Below are positions 24,177 to 33,500 of a stretch of DNA of 64,000 nucleotides, one piece after another. Position 1 is the first letter of the stretch, and every line of letters starts with the position of its first letter. Position numbers and translations under genes: made by a program. Under the pieces are notes generated by a model. That model saw only the letters and a program-made list of their open reading frames with translations. It did not search any database and had not been told where the DNA came from. Source of the stretch: Shinella zoogloeoides (lineage in GTDB: Bacteria; Pseudomonadota; Alphaproteobacteria; Rhizobiales; Rhizobiaceae); NCBI RefSeq assembly GCF_030733845.1, contig NZ_CP132311.1, positions 499,501 to 563,500 on the forward strand, read 5' to 3'.

Positions 24177-25006
24177 ACGGCGCGGAAGGCGATCAGCGCG
24201 CCGATGGACGCCGCGCCGCCGAGCAGGAAGCCGATCGTCGCCTCCAGCACGCCGAGGCCGCCCGGAACATGGCTGACGAGGGCCGTCAGGTTGCCGACCA
24301 CATAGGCGGCGGTGGTCTCCATATAGCCGACATCGCCGTTCAGCAGTTGATGCAGGCAGGCCGCGACGAAAGCGAAGTTGACCGTCCCGACGAGGATCTG
24401 GAGGGCGGCGAGGCGCAGTTCCGGCAGCGCGAACCGCCAGGACCGCACCTTCAGTTCGCCGCGCACGAAGGCGGCAAGCGCCAGATAGGCCGCTCCGAGC
24501 GCAAGGCAGGCGATGCCGAGGGCGGCGGACGCGGCCGTTCCAAGCCCCGCGACCTTTCCCGCGGTGCCGGGAAGCAGAAGAAGGCAAAGGCCTGCGAGCG
24601 TGATCAGCCCGAGACCCACCGTCACCCCGCAGAAGACGATCAGTTTTGCGATCTCCTCCGCGTCGAGGCCCCAGCGCGAATAGAAGCGATACCGCACCGC
24701 GCCGCTGCTGAGCGCCGCGACGCCGACATTGTGGCCGATGGCAAGGCTGGTGAAGGAGGCGAGCGCCGCGCGCGGATAGGAAAGCGGCTTTCCGACATAG
24801 CGCAGCGCCAGGAAGTCGAAAAGCGTCAGGCAAAGATAGGAGCAGGCGGCAAAGGCGAGCGCCAGGGCGAAGTTCACCTTGGGAATGGCGGCGAGCGACC
24901 CGCGGATATCCTCCCACGAATATTGGCTTAGCGTGCGATAGATCAGCCAGCCGGCGACGAGAACGGCGCAGGCGACAAGCGCGTGGAGGATATGGGTTCG
25001 TTTCAT
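24074..25006 (-). CDS. YbhN-like membrane protein (lysylphosphatidylglycerol synthase TM domain family)
   Basis: A 310-residue polytopic protein with about eight hydrophobic segments. It contains the LPG_synthase_TM (UPF0104) hallmarks near ASFTSLAIGHNVGVAALSSG and VVGNLTALVSHVPGGLGVLEA. It has only the membrane flippase-like domain, without the soluble aminoacyl-transferase domain of MprF. The start at 25006 (MKRTHIL) is preceded by aggaagagccgaga. It is divergent by 85 bases from the EEP gene and convergent, with a 103-bp overlap, with the PLD gene. Relatives are proposed to move lipids or to act in polysaccharide/cardiolipin pathways; the role is unproven. Confidence 0.85.
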   Translation of the reverse strand: MKRTHILHALVACAVLVAGWLIYRTLSQYSWEDIRGSLAAIPKVNFALALAFAACSYLCLTLFDFLALRYVGKPLSYPRAALASFTSLAIGHNVGVAALSSGAVRYRFYSRWGLDAEEIAKLIVFCGVTVGLGLITLAGLCLLLLPGTAGKVAGLGTAASAALGIACLALGAAYLALAAFVRGELKVRSWRFALPELRLAALQILVGTVNFAFVAACLHQLLNGDVGYMETTAAYVVGNLTALVSHVPGGLGVLEATIGFLLGGAASIGALIAFRAVYFFIPLPLGLVLLLASEALLGRNEEAGLSNRAS

Positions 25007-25091
25007 TCTCGGCTCTTCCTCATGTGTGGGGCCGGAACGAAAACGAGGCTTTTCGTGTTCCCAAGGCATTGGAAAGAATGGAAGGAAAAGC

Positions 25092-25817
25092 ATGGGCAGC
25101 CGGCTCAGGATCATGACATACAATGTGCATAGCTGCTTCGGCACCGACCGAAAGCTCGATCCAGGCCGTATCGCGGAGGTGATTGCCGAATGCGAGGCGG
25201 ATATCGTCGCGTTGCAGGAGGTGGACGTGGCGCGCGCCCGCAGCGGCGGCATCGACCAGGCGCAGACGATCGCCGAGCACCTGCGCATGGTTTCGCATTT
25301 CCACCCGGCGCTGCACCTGGAGGAAGAGCGCTACGGCGACGCGCTGCTGACTGCGCTTCCTACGCGCCTCGTCAAGGCCGAGGGCTTGCCGTCACGCGGC
25401 GAGCCGCGCGGCGCTCTCTGGGTCGAGGTGCCGGTCGACAAGATTAGGCTGCAGATATTCGTCACCCATCTCGGCCTGCTCGGTGCCGAACGCGTTCGTC
25501 AGACCGAGGCGCTGATCGGGCCGGGCTGGCTCGGCGCCGAAATGGCCGAGGATTCCCGCATCATCTTTGCGGGAGACCTCAACGCCGTCTCCCGCTCGGC
25601 GTCCTATCGCCTGCTGGTACGACGCCTGAAGGATGCGCAGGTGGAATCGGGCGGCAGAATCAAGGCCACCTTTCCCTCGCGATTGCCGCTCCTGCGCATC
25701 GACCACATCTTCGTCGGCGACGGGATTTCCGTCCGCAATGCCTTCGTGCACGACACGCCGCTCGCCCGCCGCGCCTCCGATCATCTGCCGCTCTGCGCCG
25801 ATCTGGACATCGAATAA
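25092..25817 (+). CDS. Endonuclease/exonuclease/phosphatase (EEP) family protein, YbhP-like
   Basis: A 241-residue EEP-fold enzyme. It has LRIMTYNVHSCFG at the N-terminus, the metal-ligand Glu in ADIVALQEVD, the DLN motif in IIFAGDLNAVS, and the terminal SDHLPLCADL (catalytic Asp-His). ATG 25092 is preceded by gaaggaaaag. Family substrates range from nucleic acids to phospholipids and inositol phosphates. Linkage to a PLD-type and a YbhN-type gene points to phospholipid processing and not DNA repair, as with E. coli ybhP next to clsB and ybhN. Confidence 0.88.
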   Translation: MGSRLRIMTYNVHSCFGTDRKLDPGRIAEVIAECEADIVALQEVDVARARSGGIDQAQTIAEHLRMVSHFHPALHLEEERYGDALLTALPTRLVKAEGLPSRGEPRGALWVEVPVDKIRLQIFVTHLGLLGAERVRQTEALIGPGWLGAEMAEDSRIIFAGDLNAVSRSASYRLLVRRLKDAQVESGGRIKATFPSRLPLLRIDHIFVGDGISVRNAFVHDTPLARRASDHLPLCADLDIE

Positions 25818-26073
25818 TTTGTCGACTGTGTCCCAAATCCACTTGAGGAATCTGTCCGTTTGCGGGTAATGCCGGTCATCCGTCCGTTCTCGAATGGCCG
25901 GTGGCGGCAAGTGACTTTTCTCTTTGGTAAGGTTTTTAATTCACTTGTTTCAAAATGGACGGAAACGGAGGGGATCGACATCGATTGAATGTTGATCAAC
26001 CTCTTCGGCTGCTGTAACCATGCCTCGCAATCCGCGAGGCGACGCAGCGGGCATGATTGAAAGTTGAAAGTGG
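25818..26073 (+). promoter_or_regulatory. Leader region of the K-antigen locus with a GC-rich hairpin
   Basis: A 256-base gap holding no gene. Near the 3' end a perfect 7-bp stem, gcctcgc / gcgaggc, with a 5-base loop lies at 26022-26040, 33 bases before the start codon. It could be a short leader hairpin. The AT-rich block ttttctctttggtaaggtttttaattc near 25914-25941 is the most promoter-like part, but no consensus pair is convincing. Confidence 0.35.
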
Positions 26074-27240
26074 ATGCGATCGTCTAGTCGATTTTTGCTT
26101 GTTCCCGCCTCGCTGGCCGCGCTTCTGACGGTATCGGCCTGTACCGTCATTCCGAGTTCCGGTCCGAGTGCCGGCGCCATCGAATCTGGTGCCAAGGCTG
26201 CTGAAACGCCCTATGTGCTGGTCAATGTGACCCAGGCCGTTGCCGACATGCTGTCACGGGATCAGGAGCGCCCGCTTTCCGTCGCCTTCGGTTCCGCGCG
26301 CAAGCAAAGCTCGTCGCGCATCGGTGTCGGGGACGTCGTATCCGTCGTCATTTGGGAAGCCTCGCAAACCGGTCTGTTTTCTTCCGGTGAAAGTAATACG
26401 GGCGCTGCGCAGATTCCTCCGCAGCCCGTTTCGGAAAACGGAACGATCGTCGTTCCCTATGCCGGCGTCGTGCGTGTCGTCGGTCGCTCGCCGCAGGAAG
26501 TCAAAGCGGACATCGAAAAGGCGTTGAGCGGCATGGCGGTCGAACCGCAGGTCCTCGTCAACGTCATTACGAACAATTCCAACACGGTCACTGTGACCGG
26601 CGAAGTGGCCAGGAGCGGGCTCATTCCCCTGTTGCCCGGCGACAACCGTCTGATGGACGTCATCGCGACCGCCGGCGGTCCCCGCATGGAATCCCATCAG
26701 CTTGCCGTGCAGATCACTCGCGGCTCCAGATCGGAAACGATTCCGATGGAGCAGCTCATCTCGGATCCGCGCGAAAACATCTACGTGCAGTCGAACGACA
26801 TCATCACGCTCATCCGCCAGCCGCGCAGCTTCACCGTTTTCGGCGCGACGATGGCCAACGCATCCGTGCAGTTCGACGAATCCCAGCTCTACCTCAACCA
26901 GGCGCTCGCCAAGGTGGGCGGTCTCAACGACGACCGTGCCAATGCGAAGGGCATATTCGTCTACCGCCGCGAGCCGGTCGAGAGGGTACGCGGCATCGCT
27001 CCCTCGGCGCGGGCAATGCACGCCGATGGAACGGTCAACGTCATCTATCAGGTCGATCTGAAGGACCCGAGCGGCTTCTTCATCCTGAAGGGCTTCAAGG
27101 TCAGCAACGGCGATCTCATCTATATCGCCAATTCCTCGCTCGCCGAGATCCGGAAATTCTCCACGCTCATCAGCACCACCGTATCGCCGATCGTCCAGGG
27201 CGCGGCGGTTGCCAACAATATCAGCGATCTCGGCAACTAG
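26074..27240 (+). CDS. rkpU: Polysaccharide export outer-membrane lipoprotein (Wza/RkpU type)
   Basis: A 388-residue lipoprotein precursor: signal LLVPASLAALLTVSAC with Cys23. Next comes a Poly_export domain (about 85-170: IGVGDVVSVVIWEAS, NGTIVVPYAGVVRVVGRS), then SLBB domains (VTVTGEVARSG, LMDVIATAGG; FTVFGATMANASVQF, LALAKVGGLNDDRAN-like text). Family members form the outer-membrane pore for capsular polysaccharide. The position at the head of rkpI, rkpJ, rkpA, rkpG and rkpH homologues identifies it as the K-antigen export protein called RkpU in Ensifer. The assignment to RkpU rests on context and fold. Confidence 0.82.
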   Translation: MRSSSRFLLVPASLAALLTVSACTVIPSSGPSAGAIESGAKAAETPYVLVNVTQAVADMLSRDQERPLSVAFGSARKQSSSRIGVGDVVSVVIWEASQTGLFSSGESNTGAAQIPPQPVSENGTIVVPYAGVVRVVGRSPQEVKADIEKALSGMAVEPQVLVNVITNNSNTVTVTGEVARSGLIPLLPGDNRLMDVIATAGGPRMESHQLAVQITRGSRSETIPMEQLISDPRENIYVQSNDIITLIRQPRSFTVFGATMANASVQFDESQLYLNQALAKVGGLNDDRANAKGIFVYRREPVERVRGIAPSARAMHADGTVNVIYQVDLKDPSGFFILKGFKVSNGDLIYIANSSLAEIRKFSTLISTTVSPIVQGAAVANNISDLGN

Positions 27241-27470
27241 CCGGATTTGAGGGCATGGTCTTCCTCGCGACCTTACCGTCCGCGAGGCATCCGGCCCTGC
27301 GAGTGATGCCTCGACCACTGCGGTAGTCCGCCTCCGAAGCCGGGCAAACTCCTTGTGCGGGGGTTGCCTGCCGGCGCATAAATTGCCAGAACCGGATGCA
27401 TAGGGTTCCATTGGCCGTTTTCCATGTGCGCCTGCCTGGGGACAATCACGAAGCGCATGAGCACCGAGCA
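27241..27470 (+). other. Intergenic region with a hairpin at 27283-27313
   Basis: No gene. A perfect 8-bp inverted repeat, cgaggcat / atgcctcg, at 27283-27290 and 27306-27313 with a 15-base loop follows rkpU by about 42 bases. Without a T run it is a poor intrinsic terminator; it may be an mRNA-end stabiliser or a small leader for rkpI. Confidence 0.4.
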
Positions 27471-29066
27471 ATGAATTGGTTTGGCAATCCCTGGCAGTTG
27501 ACGGCCGCCTGTTATGCCTGGGCCTGTACCGTCGTCTATCTGACGGATCCTCTCGCGCTTCCCCGCGCCGTCGCCGCCAGGCACCGCATCGAACGCTCCC
27601 CGCTGCGCGCAATCATCGAAACGCTCGCGCGCCTGCCGATCATCGCACTCGTCTTCGCCGGTTTCTTCGCGATTTCCTGGCGCCCGATCTATGCTGCGCA
27701 GGGCACGCTGAGCTTCTTCGTCATCTTCACGGCCATCTCGCGCGCCAAGTTCATCTTTATCCGCGAGCCGCTGGTTTTTTCGGACATCGCCCTCGTCGCT
27801 GACGTCTTCAAGCACAAGGAGATATTCTACGCGACGAAGCTCAACGTGGTCTTCTGGATTGCTTCCTGTGGCTACGTCTTCGGAGCGTCGGCGCTCTTCT
27901 ACTATTTCGAACCGAGCATCCTGCCGGATCGCAACCGGCTATTCTGGATCTTTGTCGGCCTGTGCGTCGCGTTCGGTCCGTATGTGCTGCTCTTCGTCAA
28001 GCCGATCAACGTGCAACTGCGCAGCATCAGCGAAAGCCTTCTCCAGACCCTTGACGTTTTCGTCAACACAGTCCGTTTCGGCACCTACACATCCGTCGCC
28101 TATCATTTCCTCATCTGGGTCGGCACGCGCCGGGACCAGATCGTCGCCGAACTCATGGCGACCCTGCAGCATGCCTTTCATGAGATCGTCCACGCCGATG
28201 ACGCGGCAGACAGCGAGAGCGCGCCGCTCGTCGTCGTCTGGCAATCGGAATCCTTCTACGACCTGCGTCATTTCGGCATGCCCCATCTCGACCTTCCCAA
28301 TATCGACCGCCTGCGCGAGCGCGCGGTACAGGCCGGGCGCATGACGAGCGTTTTCGAGGGCGGTTACACGCTTCGCACGGAATTCGCCGTGCTGAGCGGT
28401 CTCCAGCCGGACGACGCGCATGTCGATGCGAGCTATCCCTATCTGCGGGCGGCGCACTATTCGGATATCGCCTGGCCCATGCGGCTCAAGCGGGCGGGCT
28501 GGCTCACGCATTTCGTCCATCCCTACGAGCGGACCTTCTTCTTCCGCGACAAGGCCATGCCGCTCCTCGGTTTCGACAACATGACCATGCTGGACGGTTT
28601 CGCGCACGATCCTTCGGTTGATGGCCCCTATGTCTCGGACGGGAAGCTGACGAAAATGGTCGTCGACATCATCGAGGGCATCGGCAAGGAGCAGTCGGCG
28701 CTTGTCTTCGTCGCATCCATGGGCAATCACGGGCCGTGGCTGCCGGGCCGATGCGGCGAGCTGACGGATCCCGTCGAGATCTACACCGAACTGCTGCGCA
28801 AGACGGACGAGGCGCTCGGGCACCTGGTTTCCTACCTCGATAGCCTCGACCGCCCCGTCTGGCTGGCTTTCTACGGCGACCATGCGCCCCTGCTGAAAAC
28901 CCTTGCCGATCCGTTCCCCGATCCGCGCACGGACTACGCCCTGGTGCCGCTGGCCCGGGCGGGGGAAGGGCGGGTGGATGTGCCGGTCGACAAGGAAGAG
29001 GCGCCGTGGAACCTGCTCGGCACGCTTTTCACGCATGCCGACGTGCAGCGGCGGAGAGTGCCATGA
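27471..29066 (+). CDS. rkpI: LTA-synthase-like sulfatase-fold membrane protein (RkpI type)
   Basis: A 531-residue protein. The N-terminal 220 residues carry about five membrane segments (for example LARLPIIALVFAGFFAI and NVVFWIASCGYVFGASALFYYF). The C-terminal half is a sulfatase/phosphoglycerol-transferase fold: VVVWQSESFYDLRHFG in the nucleophile region, GGYTLRTEFAVLSGL, FVASMGNHGPW and LAFYGDHAPLL. Ensifer RkpI, part of the rkp-1 K-antigen locus, belongs to this class. It probably modifies or transfers a polar group on the polysaccharide or its lipid carrier on the periplasmic side. ATG 27471 is chosen; an open frame from 27396 has no better ribosome binding site. Confidence 0.8.
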   Translation: MNWFGNPWQLTAACYAWACTVVYLTDPLALPRAVAARHRIERSPLRAIIETLARLPIIALVFAGFFAISWRPIYAAQGTLSFFVIFTAISRAKFIFIREPLVFSDIALVADVFKHKEIFYATKLNVVFWIASCGYVFGASALFYYFEPSILPDRNRLFWIFVGLCVAFGPYVLLFVKPINVQLRSISESLLQTLDVFVNTVRFGTYTSVAYHFLIWVGTRRDQIVAELMATLQHAFHEIVHADDAADSESAPLVVVWQSESFYDLRHFGMPHLDLPNIDRLRERAVQAGRMTSVFEGGYTLRTEFAVLSGLQPDDAHVDASYPYLRAAHYSDIAWPMRLKRAGWLTHFVHPYERTFFFRDKAMPLLGFDNMTMLDGFAHDPSVDGPYVSDGKLTKMVVDIIEGIGKEQSALVFVASMGNHGPWLPGRCGELTDPVEIYTELLRKTDEALGHLVSYLDSLDRPVWLAFYGDHAPLLKTLADPFPDPRTDYALVPLARAGEGRVDVPVDKEEAPWNLLGTLFTHADVQRRRVP

Positions 29067-29102
29067 CGCTGGAGACAGTTAAGCCGGGGGCTCCTTAAAA
29101 AA

Positions 29103-30341
29103 ATGCGCACCTTCCTCTTCCTGCAAGGGCCGTCGTCCCCGCTCTTTTCCAAATGCGCCGCAGCGTTGGAGGCGCGGGGGCATACCTGTCTGCATATCAA
29201 CCTCAATGTCGGCGACTGGATCTTCTGGCGCCGGCGCGGCGGCACCAACTATCGCGGCCGGCCGGAGCGCTGGCCGCAATTCGTGCGCGACTTCATGATC
29301 CGCAACGGCGTCACCGACCTCCTGCTGCTCGGCGAGGAGCGCCCCTATCACAAGACGGCCGTCGCGGCCGCCAAGGCGCTCGGTATCGATGTCTACGTCA
29401 TAGAGCTGGGGTATCTGCGGCCCGACTGGGTAACGCTCGAGCGCGACGGCATGTCGTCCAATTCCCATTTCCCCCGCGAGCCGCAGCGCATCCTCGCCGA
29501 GGCGGAAGGCCTGCCCGAGCCGGATTGGACGGTCCGCTATCGCCAGAGCTTTACGGTGGAGGCTTGCTGCGACCTTCTCTACAATCTGCCGAACGTCTTC
29601 CTCTGGTTCCTCTATCCCCACTATCGCCGGCATGGGCTTTTCCATCCGCTTGCCGAATATGCCGGATGGATCCTCCGGCTCCTGCGTAAGAAAAGGACCG
29701 AGCGGGACGCGCAGGAGACCTGCGACCGGTTGCTCGCAAGCGGCCAGCCCTTCTTCATATACCCGCTTCAGTTGCAGACAGACTATCAGTTGCGTGCCCA
29801 TTCCCCGTTCGCCAGCCAGCAGGAAGCGATCACCCTCGTCCTGGCTTCCTTTGCGGCTCATGCGGCGAACGACGGCCAGCTCCTGGTCAAGCTGCATCCG
29901 CTCGACAATGGTCTTATCGATTGGCGGGCTTGTGTAGAGAAGGAGGCGCAGCGCCATGGAATCGGCGGGCGCGTGCACGTCATCGACGGCGGCAACCTCG
30001 ACCGGTTGATCGACAGCGCGACGGGCCTTGTCACCGTCAATTCGACCGCCGTGCTCGGCGCCTTCAAGCGGCACAAGCCGGTCAAGACGCTGGGCGCGGC
30101 GGTGTTCGATACGCCCGGCCTCAGTTATCCCGCTTCGCTCGACGCCTTCTGGGGCAACCCGTATCCCGCCGAGAAGACGCTGGAGGATGCCTTCTTCAGG
30201 CTGATTGCCGCGAAATATCAGGTACGCGGCAACTTCTTTTCGGACGCCGGCACCTCTGCCGCGGCCGAGGCGATCGCGCAGCGCCTCGTGGATGAAAAGG
30301 AAGGCGACATGGCGGGAGCTGCACAAGGCATCGCCGTGTGA
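29103..30341 (+). CDS. rkpJ: KpsS/LipB-family capsule polysaccharide protein (RkpJ type)
   Basis: A 412-residue protein of the capsule_synth (KpsS/LipB) family. Visible features are RTFLFLQGPSSPLFSK at the start, GVTDLLLLGEERPYHKTAV, the central PFFIYPLQLQTDYQLRAHSPF, LVKLHPLDNGLIDW, and the C-terminal GLVTVNSTAVLGA and KRHKPVKTLGAAVFD. Family members transfer beta-Kdo residues that link capsule to lipid. The ATG lies 36 bases after rkpI, directly behind a run of seven A. In Ensifer, rkpJ is the member of this family at the rkp-1 locus. Confidence 0.8.
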   Translation: MRTFLFLQGPSSPLFSKCAAALEARGHTCLHINLNVGDWIFWRRRGGTNYRGRPERWPQFVRDFMIRNGVTDLLLLGEERPYHKTAVAAAKALGIDVYVIELGYLRPDWVTLERDGMSSNSHFPREPQRILAEAEGLPEPDWTVRYRQSFTVEACCDLLYNLPNVFLWFLYPHYRRHGLFHPLAEYAGWILRLLRKKRTERDAQETCDRLLASGQPFFIYPLQLQTDYQLRAHSPFASQQEAITLVLASFAAHAANDGQLLVKLHPLDNGLIDWRACVEKEAQRHGIGGRVHVIDGGNLDRLIDSATGLVTVNSTAVLGAFKRHKPVKTLGAAVFDTPGLSYPASLDAFWGNPYPAEKTLEDAFFRLIAAKYQVRGNFFSDAGTSAAAEAIAQRLVDEKEGDMAGAAQGIAV

Positions 30342-30504
30342 CACTCGCCCGAACAGATCGCTCGGCTCAATTTCTCTTACCCATATTTGTGTAGTGTGAT
30401 CGGCAAATCGCCTTGTTTATGGCACAGTGCGCACTTGCATTGGCGGGCAGGCGTCCTGTATTGGCATTATTATATTAGGACGGCGAACAACTCAGGGTGT
30501 AGCC

Positions 30505-30582
30505 ATGCGAGGTCTTCGGAAACAACTGTTTCCCGACAGGCCTTTAGGACTAGGCGATAGTGACGATGTTTGGTGCTCATGA
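30505..30582 (+). CDS. Possible 25-residue leader peptide overlapping the rkpA start
   Basis: ATG 30505 opens MRGLRKQLFPDRPLGLGDSD and reads to a TGA that overlaps the ATG of rkpA (ATGA at 30579-30582). There is no strong ribosome binding site, so expression is uncertain. The coupling geometry is nevertheless the same as at the rkpA-rkpG junction. It could set the translation rate of the 2461-codon gene that follows. Confidence 0.3.
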   Translation: MRGLRKQLFPDRPLGLGDSDDVWCS

Positions 30583-33500
30583 CCGTTGAAATTATCGGAT
30601 ATGCCGCTGTTGCTCCGGGAGCCGGTTCCGCTTCGCAGTTGTTCGATCTGCTGCGCCGGGGCGAATGCGCCGTTACCGAAGTTCCCGCGGATCGCTGGGA
30701 CCGGTCGCGCTTCTGGCATCCCGTCGGCAGCGCCGGCAAGACCTATACGTTCGCGGCCGGCGTCGTCGATGATATCGATACGTTCGATGCGCGTATTTTC
30801 GGCCTTTCGCGACGCGAGGCGATGGCGATGGATCCGCAGCAGCGCCTGCTGCTGTCCGTGACCTGGCGCGCCCTGGAGGATGCGAACCTCTCCATCTCCT
30901 CCCTGCAGAAAGAAGCGATCGGCGTCTATATCGGCGCGTCCAGTCTCGACGGCGCCAACTTGTCCACGGAAGATCCTGCTGCGGGCGGCCCGTATTTCAT
31001 GACGGGCAACACCTTGTCCATCGTCGCCAATCGCATCTCGCACATCTTCGGCCTCAGCGGGCCGAGCCTGACGATCGACACGGCCTGTTCGTCCTCCCTG
31101 GTCGCGCTCGACCAGGCGGTGCGGGCGCTCAACCGGGGCGAAATCGACACGGCAATCGTCGGCGGCGTCAATCTGCTGATCCACCCGCTGCCGTTCGTCG
31201 GCTTTGCGCAGGCGCGCATGCTTTCTCCCGAGGGCCGCTGCCGCGCCTATGACAATGACGCGTCTGGCTATGTGCGCGCGGAAGGGGCGGTGGCCGTCGT
31301 CCTGCGCCGTAGCGACAGGGTGGACGCCGCGGGAGACCGCAGCCGTGCCCGCATCCTCGCGACCGGGGTCAACTCCGCCGGCAGGACGAACGGCATTTCT
31401 CTGCCCTCCCAGGAGGCGCAGGCACGCCTTCTCCAGACGATCTATGCCGATCCGGCGATCGACCCGAACCATGTGGCCTTCATCGAAGGCCATGGCACCG
31501 GCACGAAGGTCGGCGATCCGGCCGAGGTCTGGGCGATCGGCCAGGTTCTCGGCCAGAAGCGCCACGCGCCTATCCCGCTCGGTTCCATCAAGACCAATAT
31601 CGGCCATACGGAGCCGGCATCGGGCCTCTTCGGCGTGTTGAAGGCCGTCATGGCGCTCGAGCATGATTATCTCCCGGCATCGCTGTTTTTCGATACGCCG
31701 AACGATGCCATCGACTTCAACGGCCTCAATGTCAGCGTGACGTCGACGCCGCTGCCGCTGCTGCGCAGCCAGCGCCCCCGCCTTGCCGGCATCAATTCGT
31801 TCGGCTTCGGCGGAACGAACGCGCATGTCGTCGTTTCCGATCCGGTTTCCCGTCAGGGCGCTGCCGCGGGCAATGCGACCGAGAGCGGCTACTTCATGGT
31901 TTCGGCCCATACGGAAACCGCGCTTCGCACGCTGCTGGAAGACTATCGCGACCGGCTCGCCGGCACGGCGGACCAGGCATCTGCACCGGCGCTCGTTGCC
32001 GCCGCGACCGCGGGCCGGACGCCGATGCGCCATCGTTTCGTCACGCAGGTAAGAAAGCCCCGCGACATCGTCGCGGTGATCGACGACCAGCTTGCCGGGC
32101 TGGCCGGCATGGCTGCCGCCGTGGGCGAGGCGCCGGTCGGCGAACCCAGGGTCGCCTTCGTGTTTGCCGGCAACGGCGCGCAATGGGCCGGCATGGGTGT
32201 AGACGCGCTGCGCACCAACCCGGATTTCCGCCGGCATTTCTCCGCCATAAGCGCGCTGTTCGAGGATCAGATCGGTGAAAAGCTCACGGCGCTCCTCGTC
32301 GCAGACGATCTCGCCGAGCGCCTTGCCGATACGCGCGTCGCCCAGCCGCTTCTGTTCTCGATCCAGGTGGCGCTGGCACAATGCCTCATCGGCGCCGGTA
32401 TCCGCCCGGCGGCAGTCCTCGGCCACTCGATCGGCGAAGTCGCCGCCGCGCATATCGCCGGCGCGCTGTCGCTGGTCGATGCCGTGGCGGTCGTCGCCGT
32501 CCGCTCCCGCTGCCAGCACATCACCAAGGGCAAGGGAACGATGGCGGCGGCGCTATGCGGCGAAGAGGCCGCCCGCGATTTCATCCGTCGTAACGGTCTC
32601 GACGGCCTCACCGTCGCTGCCGTCAATGCCGGCAATTCCGTCACGATCTCCGGTCCGAAGGACGAGATCGCGGCATTGCGTACCATCGGCCGCCGCCAGA
32701 AGCTGGCGGTCCAGCTGCTGGAAATCGACTATCCCTTCCATCATCCGCTGGTCGACGAGGCGAAGGAGGAGTTCCTCCGCACGCTGCCGAAGATCGCGCC
32801 GCGGGCGACGGAATACGATTTCATCTCCACCGTGACGGGAGAGCGGATCGACGGCATCGAACTCGACGGCGCCTATTGGTGGCGCAACGTGCGCGAGCCG
32901 GTCTATTTCATGCAAGGGGTCGCGCAGGCGCTGGCGCAGGGCTGCAACCTGCTGATGGAAATTTCGCCGAGGCCGATTCTCACCAACTATCTAAAGGATG
33001 CCGTGAAGACGAGCGGCGCGCCTGCGCAGCTCGTTCCGACGCTCGACAAGAGCGAGGATACGGGTGATCCGGTTGCGAACTGTATCATCCGTGCCCTGGC
33101 GCATGGCGCGGCCCTGCCGCGGGCGCAGCGCAATGCGGTGGTCGACCTGCCGGGCATCCCCTTCGAGCCGGAATGCATGACCGGCACGCCGACCACGGAC
33201 AGCTACGACCTGTTCGGCCGGCACATGACCCGGCCCTATTCGCTGGCCGGCTGGCGCGCGGACCCGAACAGCTATGCCTGGAAGAACCATCTCGATGCAC
33301 GCCTCTTCCCGGACCTTGCCGAACACGTCGTCGATGGCCGGGCGATCATGCCGGGCGCCGGCTTCATCGAGATCGCGCTCCAGGTGGCCCAGCAGGCGCT
33401 CGGCACCGAGGCCGTGCAGCTCACGAATATCGAGCTGTTGCGTCCGCTCGAACTCGGCGCCACCATGGTCGAACTGTCGACGGTCATCTCTCGGGAAACC

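Noticed and set aside
30345..30504. Riboswitch or structured leader before rkpA
   Set aside because: The stretch is AT-rich with a possible promoter near tattggcattattat, but no convincing conserved structure or aptamer core was recognised.
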